Shown here: in pieces, positions 25,843-34,010 of the stretch
How the letters are laid out: every line of letters begins with the position of its first letter
Position numbering within the stretch: position 1 is the stretch's first letter
Assembly (NCBI GenBank): GCA_965200235.1
Contig: OZ241339.1
Span: 682,001 to 746,000 of the forward strand
From: Azotimanducus chitobiosivorans
GTDB lineage: Bacteria > Pseudomonadota > Gammaproteobacteria > Pseudomonadales > Azotimanducaceae
Length of the DNA stretch: 64,000 nucleotides
Reading direction: 5' to 3'
Position numbers and translations under genes: made by a program
The notes under the pieces: model-generated
What the model was told of the DNA's origin: nothing
Databases searched by the model: none
What the model saw: the letters and a program-made list of their open reading frames with translations, nothing else

Positions 25843-26967
25843 GTGCCCTACGACATTTCTGAATCGAAAAGAGACTGGTATCGGCAGGTCTCGCAACGAT
25901 CACGCCTTCGCAAGCAAGCTGCCGCTCGGGGCGAGCTGGGTCGATGCCAAACTGTGCCGAGCCGCCCGGCGCTGCGTCCAGAGACATTGATGCCGATACG
26001 CGAGCCAAGCGGACTAACGGCGCTATCGCTATTCTCCGGTGGCGGTGGTTTGGACTTGGGTTTTGAACGCGCTGGATTTGAACACGTGGCGAGCTTCGAC
26101 GTGCTTGATGTATGCGGAGCCACACTTCTCCACAACCGACCGCAGTGGAAGGTTTTTTCCGGCGCAACGGGTGATGTCAACGAAATGGATTGGTCTCTCC
26201 ATGCGAACGTCGTTGATGTACTCCATGGTGGGCCACCCTGTCAGCCGTTCTCGGTTGCTGGCAAGCAATCGGGCGCAGCCGATGATCGCGACATGTGGCC
26301 GGCGTTCACGCGCGCTGTGCTCGCCATTCGGCCGAAGGCATTTGTCGCTGAAAACGTACCAGGCTTGCTCGGTCGGCGATTTGCCAGCTATGTGGACAAG
26401 ACGATTTATTCGCCCTTGTCCCACGACTATCACATGGTTGCTTTTCGCCTCGGTGCGACGAGCTTCGGTGTCCCTCAAGATCGGCAACGGGTCTTCTTCG
26501 TTGGATTCCGGTCGCGCGCCACCGCTCGCAAGTATGTTGCTCCGTTTGGGGAGCATAGCGCCCAGAAAGACCTGATCTCGGAAAAATCCACCACGCTAGG
26601 CGCTAGAGCGGCACTCGGTTTGCCGGACATTGGCTTTGACAATTGCGCTCCGACGTTGCGGTCTGGATTCACCGGGCCGCGCAAGACGACAAGCGTGCTG
26701 AACAGCCGAGCGAGTCAGAAGGTCTGGGGCGATTTGAAAATTTGGCCAAACGGCGTTCAGAAGTCTCGGCAGGCCGCGCTGCAGTTCCCGCCTGAGAACG
26801 GACATTTCAGGCTGTCAGTGCAGGACTGTGCGCTTTTGCAGGGGTTCCCCGGCGATTGGCACTTTGCGGGCGCTGTCTACCAAGTGCTCGGGCAGATCGG
26901 TAATTCCGTGTGTCCGCCAGTGGCTTACGCGGTGGCGAATTCAGTAGCCGATGCGCTAGGTACCTAA
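25843..26967 (+). CDS. DNA (cytosine-5) methyltransferase of a type II R-M system
   Basis: A 374-residue m5C methyltransferase. Motif I is SLFSGGGGLDLGFERAGF, motif IV is GGPPCQPFSVAG with the catalytic Cys, motif VI is AFVAENVPGLL, motif VIII is QDRQRVFFVGF, and motifs IX-X are in the C-terminal part (LLQGFPGDW, QIGNSVCPPVA). GTG 25843 gives about 50 extra residues before the catalytic domain; ATG 25990 is the alternative. The target-recognition region between motifs VIII and IX is short (about 90 residues). It is followed one nucleotide later by the putative endonuclease. Sequence specificity cannot be read off. Confidence 0.9.
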   Translation: MPYDISESKRDWYRQVSQRSRLRKQAAARGELGRCQTVPSRPALRPETLMPIREPSGLTALSLFSGGGGLDLGFERAGFEHVASFDVLDVCGATLLHNRPQWKVFSGATGDVNEMDWSLHANVVDVLHGGPPCQPFSVAGKQSGAADDRDMWPAFTRAVLAIRPKAFVAENVPGLLGRRFASYVDKTIYSPLSHDYHMVAFRLGATSFGVPQDRQRVFFVGFRSRATARKYVAPFGEHSAQKDLISEKSTTLGARAALGLPDIGFDNCAPTLRSGFTGPRKTTSVLNSRASQKVWGDLKIWPNGVQKSRQAALQFPPENGHFRLSVQDCALLQGFPGDWHFAGAVYQVLGQIGNSVCPPVAYAVANSVADALGT

Positions 26968-26968
26968 C

Positions 26969-27670
26969 ATGGCTGTGCAAGATGACCGAAGAGAGCTAGA
27001 GATTTGCGCTTTGCTTGGGTTGCGGCGCGGCGAAGGACGATCCGAGATGGATGCTTTTCTCGACTTTGAAGACAGTGCTGGCATTTCTAGAAGCTGTCCT
27101 ATTGAAATAAAGTCAACTACAACAGGGTCGATTGCGACGGCGCGGGACGTTGGGTTGAACCATATCAACAAGTGGCGCCAACAGGTGTGGGTGTTCGGGT
27201 TTTATGATCGATCCGGGACTGATCTCCTGCGGACATTGGTCTTAGGGCCTGCCGAAATGGAAAGTTGGATCAGTCGTATCGAATCCTACATAGCGCCTGA
27301 CATTGCAATTGGTGAGCGAATGGCGGAAAAGCTCTCATTGCAAGACCTGCACATCATCTGCGGAGAAAAGAATCCCTACCGACGTTCAGATGCGGAATCG
27401 ATCATGAAGAAGCAGTGGACAAAGGCGCGATATGAATCTGAGATGGATGTCGATGGCGGGTACTCACCCGCGAAAATGCTCGAAATACTCAAACTGCGTG
27501 CGCTCTACCTGAACGAGCGCGGATCAACGCTCAACAACCCGCACATCCCCAAGTCCTTTTTCTCCAGATTCGCTGATGGTGTGCTTGATTTGGGTGCGCT
27601 GGACGCTCGGACGCTTCGCGAAAAGGCGCAATCGACCATTCGGCGTGCGGCGTTGCAGGCGCTTTTGTAG
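26969..27670 (+). CDS. Putative type II restriction endonuclease partner
   Basis: A 233-residue protein starting 1 nt after the methyltransferase stop. Residues 24-55 include MDAFLDFEDS and CPIEIKSTTTGSIATARDVGLNHINKWRQQVWVFGFY. This fits the D...(E/D)xK core of PD-(D/E)XK nucleases (Asp in MDAF or DFED, EIK as the catalytic pair). No named restriction enzyme is recognised. The tight arrangement with a solitary m5C methyltransferase is the main support for its role; a nicking or other nuclease remains possible. Confidence 0.75.
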   Translation: MAVQDDRRELEICALLGLRRGEGRSEMDAFLDFEDSAGISRSCPIEIKSTTTGSIATARDVGLNHINKWRQQVWVFGFYDRSGTDLLRTLVLGPAEMESWISRIESYIAPDIAIGERMAEKLSLQDLHIICGEKNPYRRSDAESIMKKQWTKARYESEMDVDGGYSPAKMLEILKLRALYLNERGSTLNNPHIPKSFFSRFADGVLDLGALDARTLREKAQSTIRRAALQALL

Positions 27671-27697
27671 CGCTCCGTCAAACTCTTGGACATTTGC

Positions 27698-28564
27698 TTA
27701 TAGCCCCCAGCATTCAAGGTCATCGGCAATCATGACCGGGCCTTGATAGTGCGCCTCGATTGCGTTCAAGGTTTGTGATTCGCGGCCTCGGGTTCGGGCG
27801 CCGCGTGCGCCGAGGATGAGCATTCGGACATCAGCGCTTGCCGCGATGCGTCCGATCTCCGATGGTCGTGCGAAAGCGTCGTGCGAAGCCCCCCGCGCTT
27901 CTTCTGGCACGCCGAGATTCGCCACCAACGCATCTGATCCTCTGGCGAAGCCTGTCATCAAATCCTTCTGGTTGCTGAAGTCGCCGGTGAAGGTGATGGA
28001 TTGCTCGCCGAAGCTGATGCGCCATGCGAGGCCGCGCTCATCGCCGTGATCGACTGGGACTGCCGCAGCGTGGAATTCGGCATTGCCGAACTCGGCCCAG
28101 CGCTTGCGGCCGACGGCGTTGACAGTTCTCACCGCAGGGCGCTGCCTTGCGAAGGAGACGCCGGCCAAGGACGTGAGGAAGTCGGGATCTTCGCCAAAAG
28201 GCCCCATGAGCGTCAATCGCTTTTCCCGATCGCTTGCCCGCAGGAATGCCCACAGGTCTGACGTGTTTTCGCGATCAAGATGGGTGATGGCGATGGCGTC
28301 GATGTCTTTGATGTCGGCGTCCGACTCGTCGAAACGAAGCGCGGCGCCATGGCCAGCATCGACGAGCAGCTTGGCCTTGCCGTCCTTCCATACGAGATAG
28401 CTGCTTGAAGTTGAGGTGTCCGCATAGCGAAGCGCACCTGCGCGCAGCACTTGAATCCACACGCCTTCTTCGCCGCAAAAGGGCGGCTCAAGGATGGCGC
28501 TTGAGGCGTTGTTGGACATCATGCACAAGAGCAGGCAGCAGACCCGGGCTAATTGCTGATTCAT
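27698..28564 (-). CDS. Exported metallo-beta-lactamase-fold protein with altered metal motif
   Basis: The 288-residue product has a signal peptide (CCLLLCMMSNNASSA). The fold is suggested by SSYLVWKDGKAKLLVDAGHG, IDAIAITHLD, VPVDHGDERGLAWRISFGEQSITFTGDF. In place of the usual THxHxDH motif it has THLDREN, so three of the expected ligand positions differ. The His near DHG and the Asp in TGDF remain. It may bind metal differently or be a non-enzymatic member. It is divergent from the RND adaptor gene. No substrate can be proposed. Confidence 0.75.
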   Translation of the reverse strand: MNQQLARVCCLLLCMMSNNASSAILEPPFCGEEGVWIQVLRAGALRYADTSTSSSYLVWKDGKAKLLVDAGHGAALRFDESDADIKDIDAIAITHLDRENTSDLWAFLRASDREKRLTLMGPFGEDPDFLTSLAGVSFARQRPAVRTVNAVGRKRWAEFGNAEFHAAAVPVDHGDERGLAWRISFGEQSITFTGDFSNQKDLMTGFARGSDALVANLGVPEEARGASHDAFARPSEIGRIAASADVRMLILGARGARTRGRESQTLNAIEAHYQGPVMIADDLECWGL

Positions 28565-28620
28565 CGTTGTCAGTTATGTGGGGAGCAGTGCGCAGTGTAC
28601 TTGAGGCGCTGCTTACAACT

Positions 28621-28626
28621 TATAAT
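28621..28626 (+). promoter_or_regulatory. -10 box placed for a leaderless transcript
   Basis: A perfect TATAAT ends 6 nt before ATG 28633 of the RND adaptor, so transcription would begin at about the A of the start codon. TTGAGG at 28601-28606 is 14 nt upstream, short for a -35. Confidence 0.4.
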
Positions 28627-28632
28627 CGCAGA

Positions 28633-29730
28633 ATGAATACACGATTGATCAAGTTGCTGCCGGTCATCGGCCTTCTCTGGCTGACTAGCTGCGGGCAGCC
28701 GCAGGCCATCGAGCAGTCCAGTGCGGTGCACGATCGCCTGCCCGAAATGCGTATGCGCGTGCGCACCAGCGAGGTGGCCTATGCAAGGCTCGACTTTGAT
28801 CAGAGCTTCACCGGCATCGTCGAGCCATTTCGCGAAGCCATGGTGGCGGCGGAAGTTGGCGGCAGGGTAGCGGCTCGACGCATTGAGCCGGGCGATACCG
28901 TGAAGTCCGGGGATGTGCTGGTGCGGCTTGATGCCGCGAGGCTCGCCATCGCGCGCGACCGTGCCGCCGCCGCTCGCGCGTCACGCGAGGTCGAGCTGTC
29001 CGATGCGACGCGCGATAAGCAGCGCGGTCAGCGTCTCTTCGACACAGGCGCCATCAGCGACAATGAGTTTGACGACTTGGCGCTGCTCGTGGAGAAGGCG
29101 GACGCGGCGCTCGACATGGCCGACGCCGCCTTGCGGGATGCCGAGAAGGACCTTGCGGACGCAGCCGTGCTGGCGCCATTTGACGGACGCGTCGAAGTCG
29201 TGCACGCGCAGGTCGGCGACTATCTTGTTCGCGGCCAGCAGGTCGCCAAGCTCGTCGATTTTTCCAAGGCGCGGATCGGCATCGGAGTGACAGCCGGGCA
29301 GGCGGCGAGCCTTGAGACAGGGCAGCTCGCGCGTATTGGGGTGGAATCCCTCCAAGCCGGTGTTCTTGATGGCGTGATTCAAAGCATTGGCCGCTCGTCA
29401 AGTGACACTGGGTTGTTCCCTGTCGAGATATGGGTTGAAGGGGAGAGTGCCGCGCACCTGCGTCAGGGCATGGCGGTATCGGTTGACCTTGAGGTGCGAC
29501 CGGACTTCGAGCACCTGCTGGTGCCGAGTGGCGCTGTTCTCCGCCGTCGAGGCGTCACGCACGTGTTTCGCGTTGACGCCGAGCAGCGGGCGCGGCTCGT
29601 GCCAGTCGCGACCGGCTTGACGGCTGATGGGCGGGTGCAGATATTGCGCGGCCTGTCTGAAGGCGACGAGGTCATCACCGAAGGTCAGTTCGCACTTTCC
29701 GACGGTGCGCTGGTCGATATCATTCGGTGA
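28633..29730 (+). CDS. RND efflux periplasmic adaptor lipoprotein
   Basis: The 365-residue membrane-fusion protein starts at ATG 28633; the open frame extends upstream but the lipoprotein signal begins here. The lipobox LTSC puts the lipidated Cys at residue 20. A biotinyl/lipoyl-like half-motif (AEVGGRVAARRIEPGDTVKSGDVLVRLD), a coiled-coil hairpin rich in Ala/Asp (residues about 95-160), the second half (DAAVLAPFDGRVEVVHAQVGDYL) and a beta-barrel follow. It connects the inner-membrane pump to a TolC-type channel. It overlaps the pump gene by 4 nt. Confidence 0.93.
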   Translation: MNTRLIKLLPVIGLLWLTSCGQPQAIEQSSAVHDRLPEMRMRVRTSEVAYARLDFDQSFTGIVEPFREAMVAAEVGGRVAARRIEPGDTVKSGDVLVRLDAARLAIARDRAAAARASREVELSDATRDKQRGQRLFDTGAISDNEFDDLALLVEKADAALDMADAALRDAEKDLADAAVLAPFDGRVEVVHAQVGDYLVRGQQVAKLVDFSKARIGIGVTAGQAASLETGQLARIGVESLQAGVLDGVIQSIGRSSSDTGLFPVEIWVEGESAAHLRQGMAVSVDLEVRPDFEHLLVPSGAVLRRRGVTHVFRVDAEQRARLVPVATGLTADGRVQILRGLSEGDEVITEGQFALSDGALVDIIR

Positions 29731-32700
29731 AACCCGTCATCGCATTCTTCGCCGAGCGCAGATTACTCGTCAATCTGCTCGCGGTCGGCCTCATCCTGTT
29801 CGGCTACATGTCGGCAACGGGCATTCCCCGTGAGTACCTGCCGGCGGCGCGCTCGCACATCATGTTTGTCAGCGCTGAACTACCCGGCGCGTCGGCGCGG
29901 GACGTCGAGTCCAAGGTAGTCATTCCGATTCAGGAAGCCATAGAAGAAGTCGATGGCGTGGACTCCATCGAGAGCACTATCTCCAATGGCAGCGCCTACG
30001 CGAGCGTTGAGTTCTTTGTCGATTCGAGTGAAGAGGAGCTCGATCAAGCTGAGCGGCGTCTGCGCGATGCCATTGAAGGCATCACCGACTTCCCGCCCGA
30101 GATGGACAATGAGCCGAAGATCGAGCGGCTGAACCCCGCCAAATGGCCGATGGTGCAGATCGCCCTGTCAGCACCGGAGGCGCCGCTCGCGGCTGCCACG
30201 CGCATGGTTGAACGCGCCGTCAAGAGCGTGCCGGGCGTTGCCCAGGCTGAGGTGGTCGGCTTGAATGACCCGGAAGTGCGCGTGCTCGTCGATCCGCAAA
30301 AGGCGACCGAGCAGGGCGTGACCATCCTCGAAGTCGTGGATGCGGTGCGGCGTCGCAATGTGTCCAACACCGGCGGCGTGCTTGAGTCTTCGAGCAATCG
30401 CAACCGGGTGGTGTTGTGGAGCCGTTTCCACGCGCCCGAAGAGGTTGGCGAGACGATTGTGCGCTCGCTGCCTGGCGAGGCGGTTGTTCGCGTCTCGCAG
30501 ATCGCTCGTATTGAAAGCGGGCGCGAGGATACCGGACTGATCGCTCATACCGACGGGGCGCCCGGCGTTACCATCTACGCCATCAAGCGCGACCACGCTG
30601 ACGCCATTGACGCAGTGGACAGCGTCAAAGCTGCGATCGATTCGCTCGACCTGCCAAGCGAAGTGAGCGTCGATCTCGTGGACGATCGCGCCTTCTATAC
30701 CGAGAATCGGCTCAATCTCATGCTTGTCAACGGTGCCTACGGCGGCTTGCTGGTTGCCTTGGTGCTGCTCTTCTTCATGCGTGGCGGCGCGGTTGTCTGG
30801 GTGTGCGCGGCGATTCCTCTGGTGTTCTTCGCCGCGATTGCGCTCATGCCGGCCTTCGGCATGACCTTCAATATCTTTTCGCTCACTGGCTTTGTGATCG
30901 TCATCGGCATGGTGGTGGACGATGCCGTGGTGGTGGCCGAGAACATCGACACCAAGCGGCGTCTTGGTTTCTCGTCGGGCGAGGCAGCAATCGCCGGCAC
31001 CAGTGAAATGGTCAAGCCGATCACCGCCGCCGCGCTGACCACCATGCTTGCCTTCACGCCGCTCTTGTCGATGGGCGGCCTGATCGGCACCATCATTTGG
31101 CAGATTCCGGCGGTGGTGGTGGCGGTGCTGATATTCTCGCTGTTCGAATCCTTCTTTGTGCTGCCAGCACACATGGCGCATCGCACCGCGCGGCAAGCAA
31201 GGCGGTCACGTGCATCGAATGCGCGCGCTCGCGGGTTTGATCGGCGCGCTGTGATGGCCAGGCTCGAATCGCTGTATGCGAAGAGCCTGCGATTTACCAT
31301 CCGCCGTCGCGTCTTCGTGGTGCCGGCTTACTTGCTCCTACTCGTGGCGGTGTTCACGTTTATTCGTCCGCTCTTGGAAATCGAGCTGTTCTCGCAGCAG
31401 GACGCGACCGTCTTGTGGGCGAAGGTCTCGACGCCAATCGGCACGCCGATTGAGCGCACCGAAGCCTTGGTGCTCGATCTCGAAGCGCAGGTGGCGGACA
31501 TCGCCAAGTCCGACCTCGAGTCCGTATCGGCGCGCATCGGCCATCAGTCCACCGAAGACAACAACAAGACGCGCGGTGACGCTGGTAACGAAGCCTTGCT
31601 GACACTGGTGTTCGACACGCTTGGTCGGCAGCACACCAACGCTGAATGGATCGGCATTTTGCAGCGCGAGCTTGAAGTGCCCGAAGATACGAGCGTGATC
31701 TTCCAATCGCAATACCTCGGGCCGCCGACCGATCAACCCATCACGGTGCACTTCATGTCCAACGACGACGAAGTGCGGCGTGCGTCCGCGGCGCGTCTGC
31801 TTGCTCACTTGCGAGACTACCCTGATCTGGTCGAGCTCGAAATCGACGAGCGCCCCGGCACGCCGCAGGTGGAGCTCAATCTCGATTATGAGAAGCTTGC
31901 GCTCGCCGGACTTGATGCGCGCATCGTCGCCGATACGCTGCTGGCTGCCTTTCACGGCATCGAGGCGAGCGAGCATCGCGACATCGAGGACACCACTGGC
32001 ATCCGCGTAATGTTCGATCCGGCTTCGCGCAGCGACTTGGACGCATTGATGGCGGCGCTCGTCAGGTCGCGAAGCGGCGATCTTGTGCCGTTGCGCGATC
32101 TCGTCAATCCCGTCGAGCAACTTGCCTCGGATCGAATTTTTCATCGCGACGGCGTGCGCACGACCACCTTGCGCGGCAGCTTCACGCCGGATTCAGATTT
32201 TTCCGCGGTCAGCTTTGCGACCTATTTGGAGCAAAGCCTGTTTCCGGCGTTCGATGGTGTGGCCGGGCTCGAAGTCCGGGTTGGCGGTGAAGCCGAGCAA
32301 ACGCGCGAATCCGGCAGCGAACTTGGTCAGGCGGCGCTGCTTGCGGTCGTCGGCATCGGCCTCGTCATCTGGCTGCTGCTGGGCTCGCTTCTTCATGCCT
32401 TGAGCGTCATGATTGTGATTCCCTTTTCGGTGGCCGCGGTGATGTTCGTCTTCTGGGCGCACGGCATCAATTTGTCGGTGACGGCCTTTATGAGCATCGT
32501 CGGGCTCGCAGGCGTCGTCGTGAATGCATCGATCGTGATGCTTGATTCGGTCAACCGCCGTTTAAGCGAGGCACCGCCGGAAGCTGACAAGCGCGAGCTG
32601 GCCATCGATGCCATGGTGGCGCGGCTGCGTCCGATTCTGATTACGACCCTGACGACCTTTGGCGGCGTCATGCCGACCGCCTACGGCATCGGCGGCTATG

Positions 32701-32864
32701 ATGCGATTGTCAGCCCGATGTCATTGGTCATTGGCTGGGGGCTTGTCATCACGACATTTGTGACGCTGTTCCTCGTGCCAGCGCTCTACACTTTCGCCGA
32801 AGACATGAGCGCCGAAGACATGAGCGCCGAAGACATGAGAGCGTTTGTCGGACGCAAGTCGTAG
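29727..32864 (+). CDS. RND-superfamily efflux permease
   Basis: The 1045-residue pump starts at GTG 29727 within the GTGA overlap with the adaptor. It has the duplicated plan: one N-terminal membrane helix, a large periplasmic domain, a bundle of helices with GFVIVIGMVVDDAVVVAENID (proton-relay Asp pair), and a second copy with SIVGLAGVVVNASIVMLD. It belongs to the HAE1-like group of drug or solvent exporters. The end carries three copies of a 15-bp unit encoding AEDMS. No outer-membrane channel gene is adjacent; the TolC-like gene at 58483 could serve. Substrate unknown. Confidence 0.93.
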   Translation: MKPVIAFFAERRLLVNLLAVGLILFGYMSATGIPREYLPAARSHIMFVSAELPGASARDVESKVVIPIQEAIEEVDGVDSIESTISNGSAYASVEFFVDSSEEELDQAERRLRDAIEGITDFPPEMDNEPKIERLNPAKWPMVQIALSAPEAPLAAATRMVERAVKSVPGVAQAEVVGLNDPEVRVLVDPQKATEQGVTILEVVDAVRRRNVSNTGGVLESSSNRNRVVLWSRFHAPEEVGETIVRSLPGEAVVRVSQIARIESGREDTGLIAHTDGAPGVTIYAIKRDHADAIDAVDSVKAAIDSLDLPSEVSVDLVDDRAFYTENRLNLMLVNGAYGGLLVALVLLFFMRGGAVVWVCAAIPLVFFAAIALMPAFGMTFNIFSLTGFVIVIGMVVDDAVVVAENIDTKRRLGFSSGEAAIAGTSEMVKPITAAALTTMLAFTPLLSMGGLIGTIIWQIPAVVVAVLIFSLFESFFVLPAHMAHRTARQARRSRASNARARGFDRRAVMARLESLYAKSLRFTIRRRVFVVPAYLLLLVAVFTFIRPLLEIELFSQQDATVLWAKVSTPIGTPIERTEALVLDLEAQVADIAKSDLESVSARIGHQSTEDNNKTRGDAGNEALLTLVFDTLGRQHTNAEWIGILQRELEVPEDTSVIFQSQYLGPPTDQPITVHFMSNDDEVRRASAARLLAHLRDYPDLVELEIDERPGTPQVELNLDYEKLALAGLDARIVADTLLAAFHGIEASEHRDIEDTTGIRVMFDPASRSDLDALMAALVRSRSGDLVPLRDLVNPVEQLASDRIFHRDGVRTTTLRGSFTPDSDFSAVSFATYLEQSLFPAFDGVAGLEVRVGGEAEQTRESGSELGQAALLAVVGIGLVIWLLLGSLLHALSVMIVIPFSVAAVMFVFWAHGINLSVTAFMSIVGLAGVVVNASIVMLDSVNRRLSEAPPEADKRELAIDAMVARLRPILITTLTTFGGVMPTAYGIGGYDAIVSPMSLVIGWGLVITTFVTLFLVPALYTFAEDMSAEDMSAEDMRAFVGRKS
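32796..32840 (+). repeat. Three tandem 15-bp units in the pump gene
   Basis: GCCGAAGACATGAGC occurs three times in a row, the last with a final A instead of C. It encodes AEDMS-AEDMS-AEDMR at the cytoplasmic C-terminus. The change in copy number would stay in frame. Confidence 0.9.
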
Positions 32865-34010
32865 CTACGGCGCGAACTCGCGCAAAATCGCCTCCGTATG
32901 CTCGCCGAGCTGCGGACAGGGCGATGCGAGCGCAAGCGGACGGCCTGCAAATCTCGCCGGGCTACGCACCTGCCTCATGCCTCCCATGTGCGTGTGCTGA
33001 ATCACTTCGATGCTCTCATTGACAGCGACTTGCGCTTGGTCGAGCGCTGCCTCGCGGGTCAGGCACTTGCCTGCCGGCACGCCCTCGGTGTGCAATCGCT
33101 CGATCAACTCGTCAATGTCGAGCGATGCGAACGCGCGCTGAAGAATCTCTGTATAGGCTTCGAAGTGCGTGAGCAGCGATTCGATGCTTGCGAACCGCTC
33201 GTCTTCGCTCAAATTGGGCTGGCCGATGGCGCGATGCAAGCCGAATCGCTGACGTGGCGTGGCCGCCGATATGGTCAGAAAGCCGTTCTTGGCGCTCACC
33301 ACGCTAAGCGCATCACGAAGCTCGGGTGCGAAATTCACATCGTCATCGAGCAGCGTGTGGTTCATAAACCCGTCGGGAAACATGAAGAACAGTCCCGCAT
33401 CGAGCATGGAGAGATCGATGTGCTGGCCTTCTCCGGTTCGCTCCCGGTGAAGAAGCGCGGCGGTCAAGGCTTGGCAGGCGGTGAGCGCCGTGACCTTGTC
33501 GCAGACGAGGTTCTGGATGAGTTCGGGCGTTTCCCGGCCTTGGATGAAGGTGAATCCTGCTTGCGCTTGGATGATGGGGTCGTAGGCGGGCACATCCTTG
33601 AGCGGGCCTTTCACGCCGAAGCCGGTAACGGCGAGATAGACGAGGCGCGGGTACGCGCGCCGCAAGTCGTCGCTGCTGAGGCCGAGCTTGTCCATGACGC
33701 CCGGACGGTAGTTGGTGATCAGCACATCGCAGCCTGCGACAATACGCTTCGCCGCCTCGATGCCGTCCGTGCTCTTGAGGTCGAGCACCACTGACTCCTT
33801 GCCGCGGTTGCAATTTGCAAAGAGTCCGGAAGCGCCACCTTTTGAAGACCCCATGTGGCGCATCATGTCGCCAATCATGGGCGGCTCGACCTTGATGACC
33901 CGCGCGCCTTGCTCCGCCGCCATCATGCTGGCGAGCGAAGCTGTGATCATGCTGGCAAACTCGATGATCGTGATGCCCGCGAGCGGCAGGGTGTGTTCGG
34001 ATTCGCTCAT
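32865..34010 (-). CDS. CaiB/BaiF (class III) CoA-transferase
   Basis: The 381-residue enzyme moves CoA between acids. It begins LPLAGITIIEFASMITASLASMMAAEQGARVIKVEPP, followed by FANCNRGKESVVLDLKS, TNYRPGVMDKLGL, and DPIIQAQAG where the catalytic Asp of the family lies (AYDPIIQ). GEGQHIDLSMLDAGL is also typical. It overlaps the start of the gene read before it (nadE) by 4 nt, so the two are co-translated although their functions are not obviously linked. Substrate unknown. Confidence 0.92.
   Translation of the reverse strand: MSESEHTLPLAGITIIEFASMITASLASMMAAEQGARVIKVEPPMIGDMMRHMGSSKGGASGLFANCNRGKESVVLDLKSTDGIEAAKRIVAGCDVLITNYRPGVMDKLGLSSDDLRRAYPRLVYLAVTGFGVKGPLKDVPAYDPIIQAQAGFTFIQGRETPELIQNLVCDKVTALTACQALTAALLHRERTGEGQHIDLSMLDAGLFFMFPDGFMNHTLLDDDVNFAPELRDALSVVSAKNGFLTISAATPRQRFGLHRAIGQPNLSEDERFASIESLLTHFEAYTEILQRAFASLDIDELIERLHTEGVPAGKCLTREAALDQAQVAVNESIEVIQHTHMGGMRQVRSPARFAGRPLALASPCPQLGEHTEAILREFAP

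Noticed and set aside
25843..25989. A separate control (C) protein before the methyltransferase
   Set aside because: The segment is in frame with the methyltransferase and too short for a helix-turn-helix regulator; no motif is seen.
30168..31196. 342-residue minus-strand frame inside the RND pump
   Set aside because: It is rich in His, Arg and Asp, as expected from the antisense of a high-GC membrane protein gene; it has no independent support.
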